Source: Phorcus lineatus (Eukaryota; Mollusca; Gastropoda; Trochida; Trochidae). Taken from it: a DNA stretch of 64,000 nucleotides. Within the stretch, counting starts at the first letter, position 1. The number at the start of each line of letters is the position of its first letter. Positions 27,401-40,000 of the stretch are shown here, piece by piece. The DNA lies in assembly GCA_921293015.1 (NCBI GenBank), contig OV121092.1, positions 31,565,764 to 31,629,763 of the forward strand, written 5' to 3'. Under the pieces are notes generated by a model. That model did not search any database, was not told where the DNA came from, and saw nothing but the letters and a program-made list of their open reading frames with translations. The translations under genes and the position numbers were made by a program.

Positions 27401-30400
27401 TACTTGGATACAGTGTGTGGCGACCAAATTCGGCCGCCACTACTTTGAATATACATGTACACAATTTTAGCAAATGTTTAGGCCACAAAATTCCCTAAGA
27501 TCACCAAAAAGAAGCGACCCTAACTACTCGTAATGTCGTGTACAGCACTGAAGGAACTTATTCAATTTCTTTTGCTCAACGTTTAACACATACCCCACAT
27601 GGCTACATCCCATTAACATACAATTGCAACGTAGGTTAAACGTCGGACATGTCCGAAATACGCATTTGAAGACATTACATGAAGCAACTAAGTGCCAGCC
27701 GGACAGCCGAAACTAACAGTACAGCTATACCCTTTCGGTAAAAAAAGCACTCAAAAAGTATTATAACGCACGTGGGTTAATTCTGCCCCCAAATATGTAT
27801 TTAAAGTACGGAAATATACACAAAATTAACAATAACATAAGGAATACTGCCTTAGAAGACTTGCAAACACATGGCCATGTCAGAAAATGCCTACATACAT
27901 CGTTGAATTAAAGAAACGCAAAGTCGATAATTTCCCTATTGCAGCAATGGTTAAGACCAAGTAGCAATTTCAAACGCTCATTAAATAAATTTTCAAAAGT
28001 AAATTCCACATGAAAAGCTATGTAGCAGTTAGATAAAGTTGTCAACTAACCTTTTCAATTGTTTTTACGGACCGGCAGCGCTTTAATCCGCCGAAATCGC
28101 CGTTTTCTGGGAGCTAACGCAAAGCGCGTCAGAGCTCTCTTCTGTCTATGACGTTACTATGACACACGTCTGTTACGTCACGACTTGACCCCTGAAACAA
28201 TGAAAGGTCACGGTTCCGACTTTGGTCACCAAAACTTAAATAGAACGCTAACTAGAGCGGTTAGCAATGTGAAAATGGTATCAAACGAAAGCTAATTTCA
28301 AGGCGCATCTTTTCCGATTGCCATGACTGCGGATTTGAGCCGTAGTTTGAACGGGAAGGGGCCGCAAAAAGGGTATAATGTGAACAGATGAGTAAACTCC
28401 AGAGTATACGTGTATGTGTACTTGGATACAGTGTGTGGCGACCAAATTCGGCCGCCACTACTTTGAATATACATGTACACAATTTTAGCAAATGTTTAGG
28501 CCACAAAATTCCCTAAGATCACCAAAAAGAAGCGACCCTAACTACTCGTAATGTCGTGTACAGCACTGAAGGAACTTATTCAATTTCTTTTGCTCAACGT
28601 TTAACACATACCCCACATGGCTACATCCCATTAACATACAATTGCAACGTAGGTTAAACGTCGGACATGTCCGAAATACGCATTTGAAGACATTACATGA
28701 AGCAACTAAGTGCCAGCCGGACAGCCGAAACTAACAGTACAGCTATACCCTTTCGGTAAAAAAAGCACTCAAAAAGTACTATAACGCACGTGGGTTAATT
28801 CTGCCCCCAAATATGTATTTAAAGTACGGAAATATACACAAAATTAACAATAACATAAGGAATACTGCCTTAGAAGACTTGCAAACACATGGCCATGTCA
28901 GAAAATGCCTACATACATCGTTGAATTAAAGAAAAGCAAAGTCGGTAATTTCCCTATTGCAGCAATGGTTAAGACCAAGTAGCAATTTCAAACGCTCATT
29001 AAATAAATTTTCAAAAGTAAATTCCACATGAAAAGCTATGTAGCAGTTAGATAAAGTTGTCAACTAACCTTTTCAATTGTTTTTACGGACCGGCAGCGCT
29101 TTAATCCGCCGAAATCGCCGTTTTCTGGGAGCTAACGCAAAGCGCGTCAGAGCTCTCTTCTGTCTATGACGTTACTATGACACACGTCTGTTACGTCACG
29201 ACTTGACCCCTGAAACAATGAAAGGTCACGGTTCCGACTTTGGTCACCAAAACTTAAATAGAACGCTAACTAGAGCGGTTAGCAATGTGAAAATGGTATC
29301 AAACGAAAGCTAATTTCAAGGCGCATCTTTTCCGATTGCCATGACTGCGGATTTGAGCTGTAGTTTGAACGGGAAGGGGCCGCAAAAAGGGTATAATGTG
29401 AACAGATGAGTAAACTCCAGAGTATACGTGTATGTGTACTTGGATACAGTGTGTGGCGACCAAATTCGGCCGCCACTACTTTGAATATACATGTACACAA
29501 TTTTAGCAAATGTTTAGGCCACAAAATTCCCTAAGATCACCAAAAAGAAGCGACCCTAACTACTCGTAATGTCGTGTACAGCACTGAAGGAATTTATTCA
29601 ATTTCTTTTGCTCAACGTTTAACACATACCCCACATGGCTACATCCCATTAACATACAATTGCAACGTAGGTTAAACGTCGGACATGTCCGAAATACGCA
29701 TTTGAAGACATTACATGAAGCAACTAAGTGCCAGCCGGACAGCCGAAACTAACAGTACAGCTATACCCTTTCGGTAAAAAAAGCACTCAAAAAGTACTAT
29801 AACGCACGTCGGTTAATTCTGCCCCCAAATATGTATTTAAAGTACGGAAATATACACAAAATTAACAATAACATAAGGAATACTGCCTTAGAAGACTTGC
29901 AAACACATGGCCATGTCAGAAAATGCCTACATACATCGTTGAATTAAAGAAACGCAAAGTCGATAATTTCCCTATTGCAGCAATGGTTAAGACCAAGTAG
30001 CAATTTCAAACGCTCATTAAATAAATTTTCAAAAGTAAATTCCACATGAAAAGCTATGTAGCAGTTAGATAAAGTTGTCAACTAACCTTTTCAATTGTTT
30101 TTACGGACCGGCAGCGCTTTAATCCGCCGAAATCGCCGTTTTCTGGGAGCTAACGCAAAGCGCGTCAGAGCTCTCTTCTGTCTATGACGTTACTATGACA
30201 CACGTCTGTTACGTCACGACTTGACCCCTGAAACAATGAAAGGTCACGGTTCCGACTTTGGTCACCAAAACTTAAATAGAACGCTAACTAGAGCGGTTAG
30301 CAATGTGAAAATGGTATCAAACGAAAGCTAATTTCAAGGCGCATCTTTTCCGATTGCCATGACTGCGGATTTGAGCCGTAGTTTGAACGGGAAGGGGCCG

Positions 30401-33400
30401 CAAAAAGGGTATAATGTGAACAGATGAGTAAACTCCAGAGTATACGTGTATGTGTACTTGGATACAGTGTGTGGCGACCAAATTCGGCCGCCACTACTTT
30501 GAATATACATGTACACAATTTTAGCAAATGTTTAGGCCACAAAATTCCCTAAGATCACCAAAAAGAAGCGACCCTAACTACTCGTAATGTCGTGTACAGC
30601 ACTGAAGGAACTTATTCAATTTCTTTTGCTCAACGTGTAACACATACCCCACATGGCTACATCCCATTAACATACAATTGCAACGTAGGTTAAACGTCGG
30701 ACATGTCCGAAATACGCATTTGAAGACATTACATGAAGCAACTAAGTGCCAGCCGGACAGCCGAAACTAACAGTACAGCTATACCCTTTCGGTAAAAAAA
30801 GCACTCAAAAAGTACTATAACGCACGTCGGTTAATTCTGCCCCCAAATATGTATTTAAAGTACGGAAATATACACAAAATTAACAATAACATAAGGAATA
30901 CTGCGTTAGAAGACTTGCAAACACATGGCCATGTCAGAAAATGCCTACATACATCGTTTAATTAAAGAAACGCAAAGTCGGTAATTTCCCTATTGCAGCA
31001 ATGGTTAAGACCAAGTAGCAATTTCAAACGCTCATTAAATACATTTTCAAAAGTAAATTCCACATGAAAAGCTATGTAGCAGTTAGATAAAGTTGTCAAC
31101 TAACCTTTTCAATTGTTTTTACGGACCGGCAGCGCTTTAATCCGCCAAAATCGCCGTTTTCTGGGAGCTAACGCAAAGCGCGTCAGAGCTCTCTTCTGTC
31201 TATGACGTTACTATGACACACGTCTGTTACGTCACAACTTGACCCTTGAAACAATGAAAGGTCACGGTTCCGACTTTGGTCACCAAAACTTAGCTAGAAC
31301 GCTAACTAGAGCGGTTAGCAATGTGAAAATGGTATCAAACGAAAGCTAATTTCAAGGCGCATCTTTTCCGATTGCCATGACTGCGGATTTGAGCCGTAGT
31401 TTGAACGGGAAGGGGCCGCAAAAAGGGTATAATGTGAACAGATGAGTAAACTCCAGAGTATACGTGTATGTGTACTTGGATACAGTGTGTGGCGACCAAA
31501 TTCGGCCGCCACTACTTTGAATATACATGTACACAATTTTAGCAAATGTTTAGGCCACAAAATTCCCTAAGATCACCAAAAAGAAGCGACCCTAACTACT
31601 CGTAATGTCGTGTACAGCACTGAAGGAACTTATTCAATTTCTTTTGCTCAACGTTTAACACATACCCCACATGGCTACATCCCATTAACATACAATTCCA
31701 ACGTAGGTTAAACGTCGGACATGTCCGAAATACGCATTTGAAGACATTACATGAAGCAACTAAGTGCCAGCCGGACAGCCGAAACTAACAGTACAGCTAT
31801 ACCCTTTCGGTAAAAAAAGCACTCAAAAAGTATTATAACGCACGTGGGTTAATTCTGCCCCCAAATATGTATTTAAAGTACGGAAATATACACAAAATTA
31901 ACAATAACATAAGGAATACTGCCTTAGAAGACTTGCAAACACATGGCCATGTCAGAAAATGCCTACATACATCGTTGAATTAAAGAAACGCAAAGTCGAT
32001 AATTTCCCTATTGCAGCAATGGTTAAGACCAAGTAGCAATTTCAAACGCTCATTAAATAAATTTTCAAAAGTAAATTCCACATGAAAAGCTATGTAGCAG
32101 TTAGATAAAGTTGTCAACTAACCTTTTCAATTGTTTTTACGGACCGGTAGCGCTTTAATCCGCCGAAATCGCCGTTTTCTGGGAGCTAACGCAAAGCGCG
32201 TCAGAGCTCTCTTCTGTCTATGACGTTACTATGACACACGTCTGTTACGTCACGACTTGACCCCTGAAACAATGAAAGGTCACGGTTCCGACTTTGGTCA
32301 CCAAAACTTAAATAGAACGCTAACTAGAGCGGTTAGCAATGTGAAAATGGTATCAAACGAAAGCTAATTTCAAGGCGCATCTTTTCCGATTGCCATGACT
32401 GCGGATTTGAGCCGTAGTTTGAACGGGAAGGGGCCGCAAAAAGGGTATAATGTGAACAGATGAGTAAACTCCAGAGTACGTGTATGTGTACTTGGATACA
32501 GTGTGTGGCGACCAAATTCGGCCGCCACTACTTTGAATATACATGTACACAATTTTAGCAAATGTTTAGGCCACAAAATTCCCTAAGATCACCAAAAAGA
32601 AGCGACCCTAACTACTCGTAATGTCGTGTACAGCACTGAAGGAACTTATTCAATTTCTTTTGCTCAACGTTTAACACATACCCCACATGGCTACATCCCA
32701 TTAACATACAATTGCAACGTAGGTTAAACGTCGGACATGTCCGAAATACGCATTTGAAGACATTACATGAAGCAACTAAGTGCCAGCCGGACAGCCGAAA
32801 CTAACAGTACAGCTATACCCTTTCGGTAAAAAAAGCACTCAAAAAGTACTATAACGCACGTGGGTTAATTCTGCCCCCAAATATGTATTTAAAGTACGGA
32901 AATATACACAAAATTAACAATAACATACGGAATACTGCCTTAGAAGACTTGCAAACACATGGCCATGTCAGAAAATGCCTACATACATAGTTGAATTAAA
33001 GAAACGCAAAGTCGATAATTTCCCTATTGCAGCAATGGTTAAGACCAAGTAGCAATTTCAAACGCTCATTAAATAAATTTTCAAAAGTAAATTCCACATG
33101 AAAAGCTATGTAGCAGTTAGATAAAGTTGTCAACTAACCTTTTCAATTGTTTTTACGGACCGGCAGCGCTTTAATCCGCCGAAATCGCCGTTTTCTGGGA
33201 GCTAACGCAAAGCGCGTCAGAGCTCTCTTCTGTCTATGACGTTACTATGACACACGTCTGTTACGTCACGACTTGACCCCTGAAACAATGAAAGGTCACG
33301 GTTCCGACTTTGGTCACCAAAACTTAAATAGAACGCTAACTAGAGCGGTTAGCAATGTGAAAATGGTATCAAACGAAAGCTAATTTCAAGGCGCATCTTT

Positions 33401-34687
33401 TCCGATTGCCATGACTGCGGATTTGAGCCGTAGTTTGAACGGGAAGGGGCCGCAAAAAGGGTATAATGTGAACAGATGAGTAAACTCCAGAGTATACGTG
33501 TTAGTGTACTTGGATACAGTGTGTGGCGACCAAATTCGGCCGCCACTACTTTGAATATACATGTACACAATTTTAGCAAATGTTTAGGCCACAAAATTCC
33601 CTAAGATCACCAAAAGTAAGTGACCCTAACTACTTGTAATGTCGTGTACAGCACTGAAGGAACTTATTCAATTTCTTTTGCTCAACGTTTAACACATACC
33701 CCACATGGCTACATCCCATTAACATACAATTGCAACGTAGGTTAAACGTCGGACATGTCCGAAATACGCATTTGAAGACAGTACATGAAGCAACTAAGTG
33801 CCAGCCGGACAGCCGAAACTAACAGTACAGCTATACCCTTTCGGTAAAAAAAGCACTCAAAAAGTACTATAACGCACGTGGGTTAATTCTGCCCCCAAAT
33901 ATGTATTTAAAGTACGGAAATATACACAAAATTAACAATAACATAAGGAATACTGCGTTAGAAGACTTGCAAACACATGGCCATGTCAGAAAATGCCTAC
34001 ATACATCGTTGAATTAAAGAAACGCAAAGTCGATAATTTCCCTATTGCAGCAATGGTTAAGACCAAGTAGCAATTTCAAACGCTCATTAAATAAATTTTC
34101 AAAAGTAAATTCCACACGAAAAGCTATGTAGTAGTTAGATACAGTTGTCAACTAACCTTTTCAATTGTTTTTACGGACCGGCAGCGCTTTAATCCGCCGA
34201 AATCGCCGTTTTCTGGGAGCTAACGCAAAGCGCGTCAGAGCTCTCTTCTGTCTATGACGTTACTATGACACACGTCTGTTACGTCACGACTTGACCCCTG
34301 AAACAATGAAAGGTCACGGTTCCGACTTTGGTCACCAAAACTTAGCTAGAACGCTAACTAGAGCGGTTAGCAATGTGAAAATGGTATCAAACGAAAGCTA
34401 ATTTCAAGGCGCATCTTTTCCGATTGCCATGACTGCGGATTTGAGCCGTAGTTTGAACGGGAAGGGGCCGCAAAAAGGGTATAATGTGAACAGATGAGTA
34501 AACTCCAGAGTATACGTGTATGTGTACTTGGATACAGTGTGTGGCGACCAAATTCGGCCGCCACTACTTTGAATATACATGTACACAATTTTAGCAAATG
34601 TTTAGGCCACAAAATTCCCTAAGATCACCAAAAAGAAGCGACCCTAACTACTCGTAATGTCGTGTACAGCACTGAAGGATCTTATTA

Positions 34688-34717
34688 TACCCCCGCCTTA
34701 CAGCGTAAGCGGGGGTA
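34688..34717 (+). other. 5' terminal hairpin of the inserted element
   Basis: TACCCCCG at the left pairs with CGGGGGTA at the right, and CTTA pairs with TAAG inside, leaving one bulged C and a CAGCG loop. The left arm also matches the inverted repeat near the other end of the element (36072-36081). Confidence 0.8.
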
Positions 34718-34731
34718 TATGGCGTTCATTC

Positions 34732-34763
34732 TGTCCGTCCGTCTGTCCGTCTTTCCGTCCGTC
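34732..34763 (+). repeat. Imperfect (TCCG)n tract
   Basis: A short run of TCCG/TCTG tetranucleotides between the 5' hairpin and the first internal tandem repeat of the inserted element. Confidence 0.8.
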
Positions 34764-34770
34764 ACAAATC

Positions 34771-36060
34771 TTTGTCCGGAGCATATCTCCTAAACTATAC
34801 ATGCTAGCTTCACCAAACTTCATACACTTATCAACCATGATCCTTAGATGTGCCTTTTGAGGGTTAGACCAACAAATGATTTTTATTTTTTGCTGTTTCC
34901 ATGGAAACATGACTAAAACAGTGACTCTATGACCAAGTCCTTTGTCCGGAGCATATCTCCTAAACTATACATGCTAGCTTCACCAAACTTCATACACTTA
35001 TCAACCATGATCCCTAGATGTGCCTTTTGAGGGTTAGACTAACAAATGATTTTTATTTTTTGCGGTTTCCATGGAAACATGACTAAAACAGTGACTCTAT
35101 GACCAAGTCCTTTGTCCGGAGCATATCTCCTAAACTATACATGCTAGCTTCACCAAACTTCATACACTTATCAACCATGATCCCTAGATGTGCCTTTTGA
35201 GGGTTAGACTAACAAATGATTTTTATTTTTTGCGATTTCCATGGAAACATGACTAAAACAGTGACTCTATGACCAAGTCCTTTGTCCGGAGCATATCTCC
35301 TAAACTATACATGCTAGCTTCAACAAACTTCATACACTTATCAACCATGATCCCTAGATGTGCCTTTTGAGGGTTAGACCACCAAATGATTTTTATTTTT
35401 TGAGGTTTCCATGGAAACATGACTAAAACAGTGACTCTATGACCAAGTCCTTTGTCCTGAGCATTTATCCTAAACTATACATGCTATCTTCATCAAACTT
35501 CATACACTTATAAAACATGATCCCTAGATGTGATTTTGAGGGTTAGACCAACAAATGATTTTTATTTTTTGCGGTTTCCATGGAAACATGACTTAAACAG
35601 TGACAAAGTCCTTTGTACGGAGTATATCTTCATAACTATACATGCTATCTTTACCAAACTTCATACACTTATCAACCATGATCCATTGATGTGCCTTTTG
35701 AGGGTTAGACCAACAAATGATTTTTTTTTTTTGCGGTTTCCATGGAAACATGACTAAAACAGTGAATTTATGATTAAGTCCTTTGTCCGGAGTATATCTT
35801 CTAAACCGTACATGCTATCATCACCAAACTTCATACACTTATCCATATTGGTGCGTCTCTTGAGGGTAAGACCAAAAAATTATTTTAATTTTTTGCGTTT
35901 TACATGGAAACGTTACTAAAACAATGACTATCTGGCAAAGTGCTTTTTCCTGAGCATATCTTCTAAACTATACATGCTAGCTTCAACAAACTTAATACAC
36001 TTATCAACCATGATCCCTAAGTGAGCTTTTTGAGGGTAAGACCAACAAAGAAAGCCAGAC
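34771..36060 (+). repeat. Internal tandem repeats of the inserted element, about 8 copies of 161-170 bp
   Basis: Units begin with TTTGTCCGGAGCATATCTCC or a variant at 34771, 34941, 35111, 35281, 35451, 35612, 35782 and 35944. The first five starts are exactly 170 bp apart. The fifth unit has lost about 9 bp and the last is partial. Most units carry the perfect palindrome TTTCCATGGAAA (for example near 34896). The left copies are almost identical and the right copies have diverged, so amplification was probably recent at the left side. Open frames through this block are by-products of the period. Confidence 0.93.
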
Positions 36061-36070
36061 TATAGTTTGA

Positions 36071-36107
36071 AGCGGGGGTATGTGAGCTGTGCTCACTCCT
36101 TTACTTG
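36071..36107 (+). other. 3' inverted repeat and subterminal hairpin of the inserted element
   Basis: AGCGGGGGTA (36071-36080) is the inverted partner of the 5' end. It runs directly into GTGAGC-TGT-GCTCAC (36082-36096), a perfect 6-bp stem with a 3-nt loop, and the element ends 11 nt later at ACTTG. A hairpin about 11 nt from the 3' end is typical of rolling-circle elements. The terminal bases are not CTRR, which argues for Helentron rather than canonical Helitron. Confidence 0.75.
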
Positions 36108-37039
36108 TTCAATTTCTTTTGCTCAACGTTTAACACATACTCCACATGGCTACATCCCATTAACATACAATTGCAACGAAGGTTAAACGTCGGACATGTC
36201 CGAAATACGCATTTGAAGACATTACATGAAGCAACTAAGTGCCAGCCGGACAGCCGAAACGAACAGTACAGCTATACCCTTTTGGTAAAAAAAGCACTCA
36301 AAAAGTACTATAACGCACGTGGGTTAATTCGGCCCCCAAATATGTATTTAAAGTACGGAAATATACACAAAATTAACAATAACATGAGGAATACTGCGTT
36401 AGAAGACTTGCAAACACATGGCCATGTCAAAAATTGCCTACATACATCGTTGAATTAAAGAAACGCAAAGTCGGTAATTTCCCTATTGCAGCAATGGTTA
36501 AGACCAAGTAGCAATTTCAAACGCTCATTAAATAAATTTTCAAAAGTAAATTCCACATGAAAAGCTATGTAGCAGTTAGATAAAGTTGTCAACTAACCTT
36601 TTCAATTGTTTTTACGGACCGGCAGCGCTTTAATCCGCCGAAATCGCCGTTTTCTGGGAGCTAACGCAAAGCGCGTCAGAGCTCTCTTCTGTCTATGACG
36701 TTACTATGACACACGTCTGTTTCGTCACGACTTGACCCCTGAAACAATGAAAGGTCACGGTTCCGACTTTGGTCACCAAAACTTAAATAGAACGCCAACT
36801 AGAGCGGTTAGCAATGTGAAAATGGTATCAAACGAAAGCTAATTTCAAGGCGCATCTTTTCCGATTGCCATGACTGCGGATTTGAGCCGTAGTTTGAACG
36901 GGAAGGGGCCGCAAAAAGTGTATAATGTGAACAGATGAGTAAACTCCAGAGTACGTGTATGTGTACTTGGATACAGTGTGTGGCGACCAAATTCGGCCGC
37001 CACTACTTTGAATATACATGTACACAATTTTAGCAAATG
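36108..37039 (+). repeat. Hybrid A/B satellite unit (right part of split unit 35)
   Basis: This unit combines A-type CGTTTAACAC and GGTAAAAAAAGC with B-type ACATACTCC, CTGTTTCGTC and GAACGCCAAC. It shares AAAAAGTGTATAATG only with the next unit (37040). With the 85 bp left of the insertion (34601-34685) it totals about 1,017 bp, a complete monomer. It is the transition between the two homogenisation domains. Its + strand also holds a 117-codon open frame that begins only with a TTG and is not supported as a gene. Confidence 0.85.
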
Positions 37040-40000
37040 TTTAGGCCACAAAATTCCCTAAGATCACCTAAAAATAGCGATCCTAACTACTCGCAAAGTC
37101 GTGTACAGCACTGAAGGATCTTATTCAATTTCTTTTGCTCAACGTGTAACACATACTCCACATGGCTACATCCCATTAACATACAATTGCAACGTAGGTT
37201 AAACGTCGGACATGTCCGAAATACGCATTTGAAGACAGTACATGAAGCAACTAAGTGCCAGCCGGACAGCCGAAACTAACAGTACAGCTATACCCTTTCG
37301 GCCAAAAAGCACTCAAAAAGTACTATAACGCACGTGGGTTAATTCTGCCCCCAAATATGTATTTAAAGTACGGAAATATACACAAAATTAACAATAACAT
37401 AAGGAATACTGCCTTAGAAGACTTGCAAACACATGGCCATGTCAGAAAATGCCTACATACATCGTTGAATTAAAGAAACGCAAAGTCGGTAATTTCCCTA
37501 TTGCAGCAATGGTTAAGACCAAGTAGCAATTTCAAACGCTCATTAAATAAATTTTCAAAAGTAAATTCCACATGAAAAGCTATGTAGCAGTTAGATAAAG
37601 TTGTCAACTAACCTTTTCAATTGTTTTTACGGACCGGCAGCGCTTTAATCCGCCGAAATCGCCGTTTTCTGGGAGCTAACGCAAAGCGCGTCAGAGCTCT
37701 CTTCTGTCTATGACGTTACTATGACACACGTCTGTTTCGTCACGACTTGACCCCTGAAACAATGAAAGGTCACGGTTCCGACTTTGGTCACCAAAACTTA
37801 AATAGAACGCCAACTAGAGCGGTTAGCAATGTGAAAATGGTATCAAACGAAAGCTAATTTCAAGGCGCATCTTTTCCGATTGCCATGACTGCGGATTTGA
37901 GCCGTAGTTTGAACGGGAAGGGGCCGCAAAAAGTGTATAATGTGAACAGATGAGTAAACTCCAGAGTACGTGTATGTGTACTTGGATACAGTGTGTGGCG
38001 ACCAAATTCGGCCGCCACTACTTTGAATATACATGTACACAATTTTAGCAAATGTTTAGGCCATAAAATTCCCTAAGATCACCTAAAACAAGCGATCCTA
38101 ACTACTCGCAAGGTCGTGTACAGCACTGAAGGATCTTATTCAATTTCTTTTGCTCAACGTGTAACACATACTCCACATGGCTACATCCCATTAACATACA
38201 ATTGCAACGTAGGTTAAACGTCGGACATGTCCAAAATACGCATTTGAAGACAGTACATGAAGCAACTAAGTGCCAGCCGGACAGCCGAAACTAACAGTAC
38301 AGCTATACCCTTTCGGCCAAAAAGCACTCAAAAAGTACTATAACGCACGTGGGTTAATTCTGCCCCCAAATATGTATTTAAAGTACGGAAATATACACAA
38401 AATTAACAATAACATAAGGAATACTGCCTTAGAAGACTTGCAAACACATGGCCATGTCAGAAAATGCCTACATACATCGTTGAATTAAAGAAACGCAAAG
38501 TCGGTAATTTCCCTATTGCAGCAATGGTTAAGACCAAGTAGCAATTTCAAACGCTCATTAAATAAATTTTCAAAAGTAAATTCCACATGAAAAGCTATGT
38601 AGCAGTTAGATAAAGTTGTCAACTAACCTTTTCAATTGTTTTTACGGACCGGCAGCGCTTTAATCCGCCGAAATCGCCGTTTTCTGGGAGCTAACGCAAA
38701 GCGCGTCAGAGCTCTCTTCTGTCTATGACGTTACTATGACACACGTCTGTTTCGTCACGACTTGACCCCTGAAACTATGAAAGGTCACGGTTCCGACTTT
38801 GGTCACCAAAACTTAAATAGAACGCCAACTAGAGCGGTTAGCAATGTGAAAATGGTATCAAACGAAAGCTAATTTCAAGGCGCATCTTTTCCGATTGCCA
38901 TGACTGCGGATTTGAGCCGTAGTTTGAACGGGAAGGGGCCGCAAAAAGGGTATAATGTGAACAGATGAGTAAACTCCAGAGTACGTGTATGTGTACTTGG
39001 ATACAGTGTGTGGCGACCAAATTCGGCCGCCACTACTTTGAATATACATGTACACAATTTTAGCAAATGTTTAGGCCATAAAATTCCCTAAGATCACCTA
39101 AAACAAGCGATCCTAACTACTCGCAAGGTCGTGTACAGCACTGAAGGATCTTATTCAATTTCTTTTGCTCAACGTGTAACACATACTCCACATGGCTACA
39201 TCCCATTAACATACAATTGCAACGTAGGTTAAACGTCGGACATGTCCAAAATACGCATTTGAAGACAGTACATGAAGCAACTAAGTGCCAGCCGGACAGC
39301 CGAAACTAACAGTACAGCTATACCCTTTCGGCCAAAAAGCACTCAAAAAGTACTATAACGCACGTGGGTTAATTCTGCCCCCAAATATGTATTTAAAGTA
39401 CGGAAATATACACAAAATTAACAATAACATAAGGAATACTGCCTTAGAAGACTTGCAAACACATGGCCATGTCAGAAAATGCCTACATACATCGTTGAAT
39501 TAAAGAAACGCAAAGTCGGTAATTTCCCTATTGCAGCAATGGTTAAGACCAAGTAGCAATTTCAAACGCTCATTAAATAAATTTTCAAAAGTAAATTCCA
39601 CATGAAAAGCTATGTAGCAGTTAGATAAAGTTGTCAACTAACCTTTTCAATTGTTTTTACGGACCGGCAGCGCTTTAATCCGCCGAAATCGCCGTTTTCT
39701 GGGAGCTAACGCAAAGCGCGTCAGAGCTCTCTTCTGTCTATGACGTTACTATGACACACGTCTGTTTCGTCACGACTTGACCCCTGAAACAATGAAAGGT
39801 CACGGTTCCGACTTTGGTCACCAAAACTTAAATAGAACGCCAACTAGAGCGGTTAGCAATGTGAAAATGGTATCAAACGAAAGCTAATTTCAAGGCGCAT
39901 CTTTTCCGATTGCCATGACTGCGGATTTGAGCCGTAGTTTGAACGGGAAGGGGCCGCAAAAAGGGTATAATGTGAACAGATGAGTAAACTCCAGAGTACG

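Larger units (their letters stand above)
1..34685 (+). repeat. Satellite array, subfamily A (34 full 1-kb units plus start of unit 35)
   Basis: Nearly identical head-to-tail monomers with a 1,018-bp period. Taking TTTAGGCCAC as an arbitrary unit start, units begin at 1, 1019, 2037, 3053, 4071, 5087, 6105, 7123, 8141, 9159, 10175, 11193, 12211, 13229, 14245, 15261, 16279, then every 1,018 bp to 31549, then 32565, 33583 and 34601. Units of 1,016 bp mostly lack a TA in the AGAGTATACGTG stretch (those starting at 2037, 9159, 13229, 14245, 31549). The unit at 4071 instead lacks 2 bp near 4862. Units differ by scattered single-base variants that are often shared by neighbours, as expected from unequal exchange or conversion. 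The array continues past the left edge. No known satellite family is recognised. I see no ORF that behaves as coding, and no rRNA, tRNA or histone sequence. Confidence 0.97.
34687..36107 (+). mobile_element. Helentron-type non-autonomous insertion (HINE/pearl-like)
   Basis: A 1,421-bp foreign block splits satellite unit 35 without losing satellite sequence. The left flank reads satellite through CTTATT (34686) and the right resumes at TTCAATT (36108), so only TT is shared. The left end begins ATACCCCCGC (34687-34696). Its inverted partner GCGGGGGTAT lies at 36072-36081, subterminal rather than terminal, and is followed by a hairpin (GTGAGC, TGT, GCTCAC; 36082-36096) and 11 more bases. Asymmetric inverted repeats, a 3' subterminal hairpin, internal tandem repeats and insertion between two T residues are known features of Helentron-derived HINEs, including mollusc pearl elements. 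There is no Rep/helicase ORF, so it would be non-autonomous. Assignment is structural; the family name needs a repeat-library match. Confidence 0.7.

Noticed and set aside
34687-36107. Canonical Helitron or DNA transposon with target duplication
   Set aside because: The ends are not 5' TC / 3' CTRR, the insertion is between T and T, and only TT is shared at the flanks; the inverted repeats are asymmetric.
36105-36458. 117-codon + strand frame starting in the end of the inserted element
   Set aside because: It begins with TTG, relies on one TAA-to-GAA change in the hybrid unit, and no homology is recognised.
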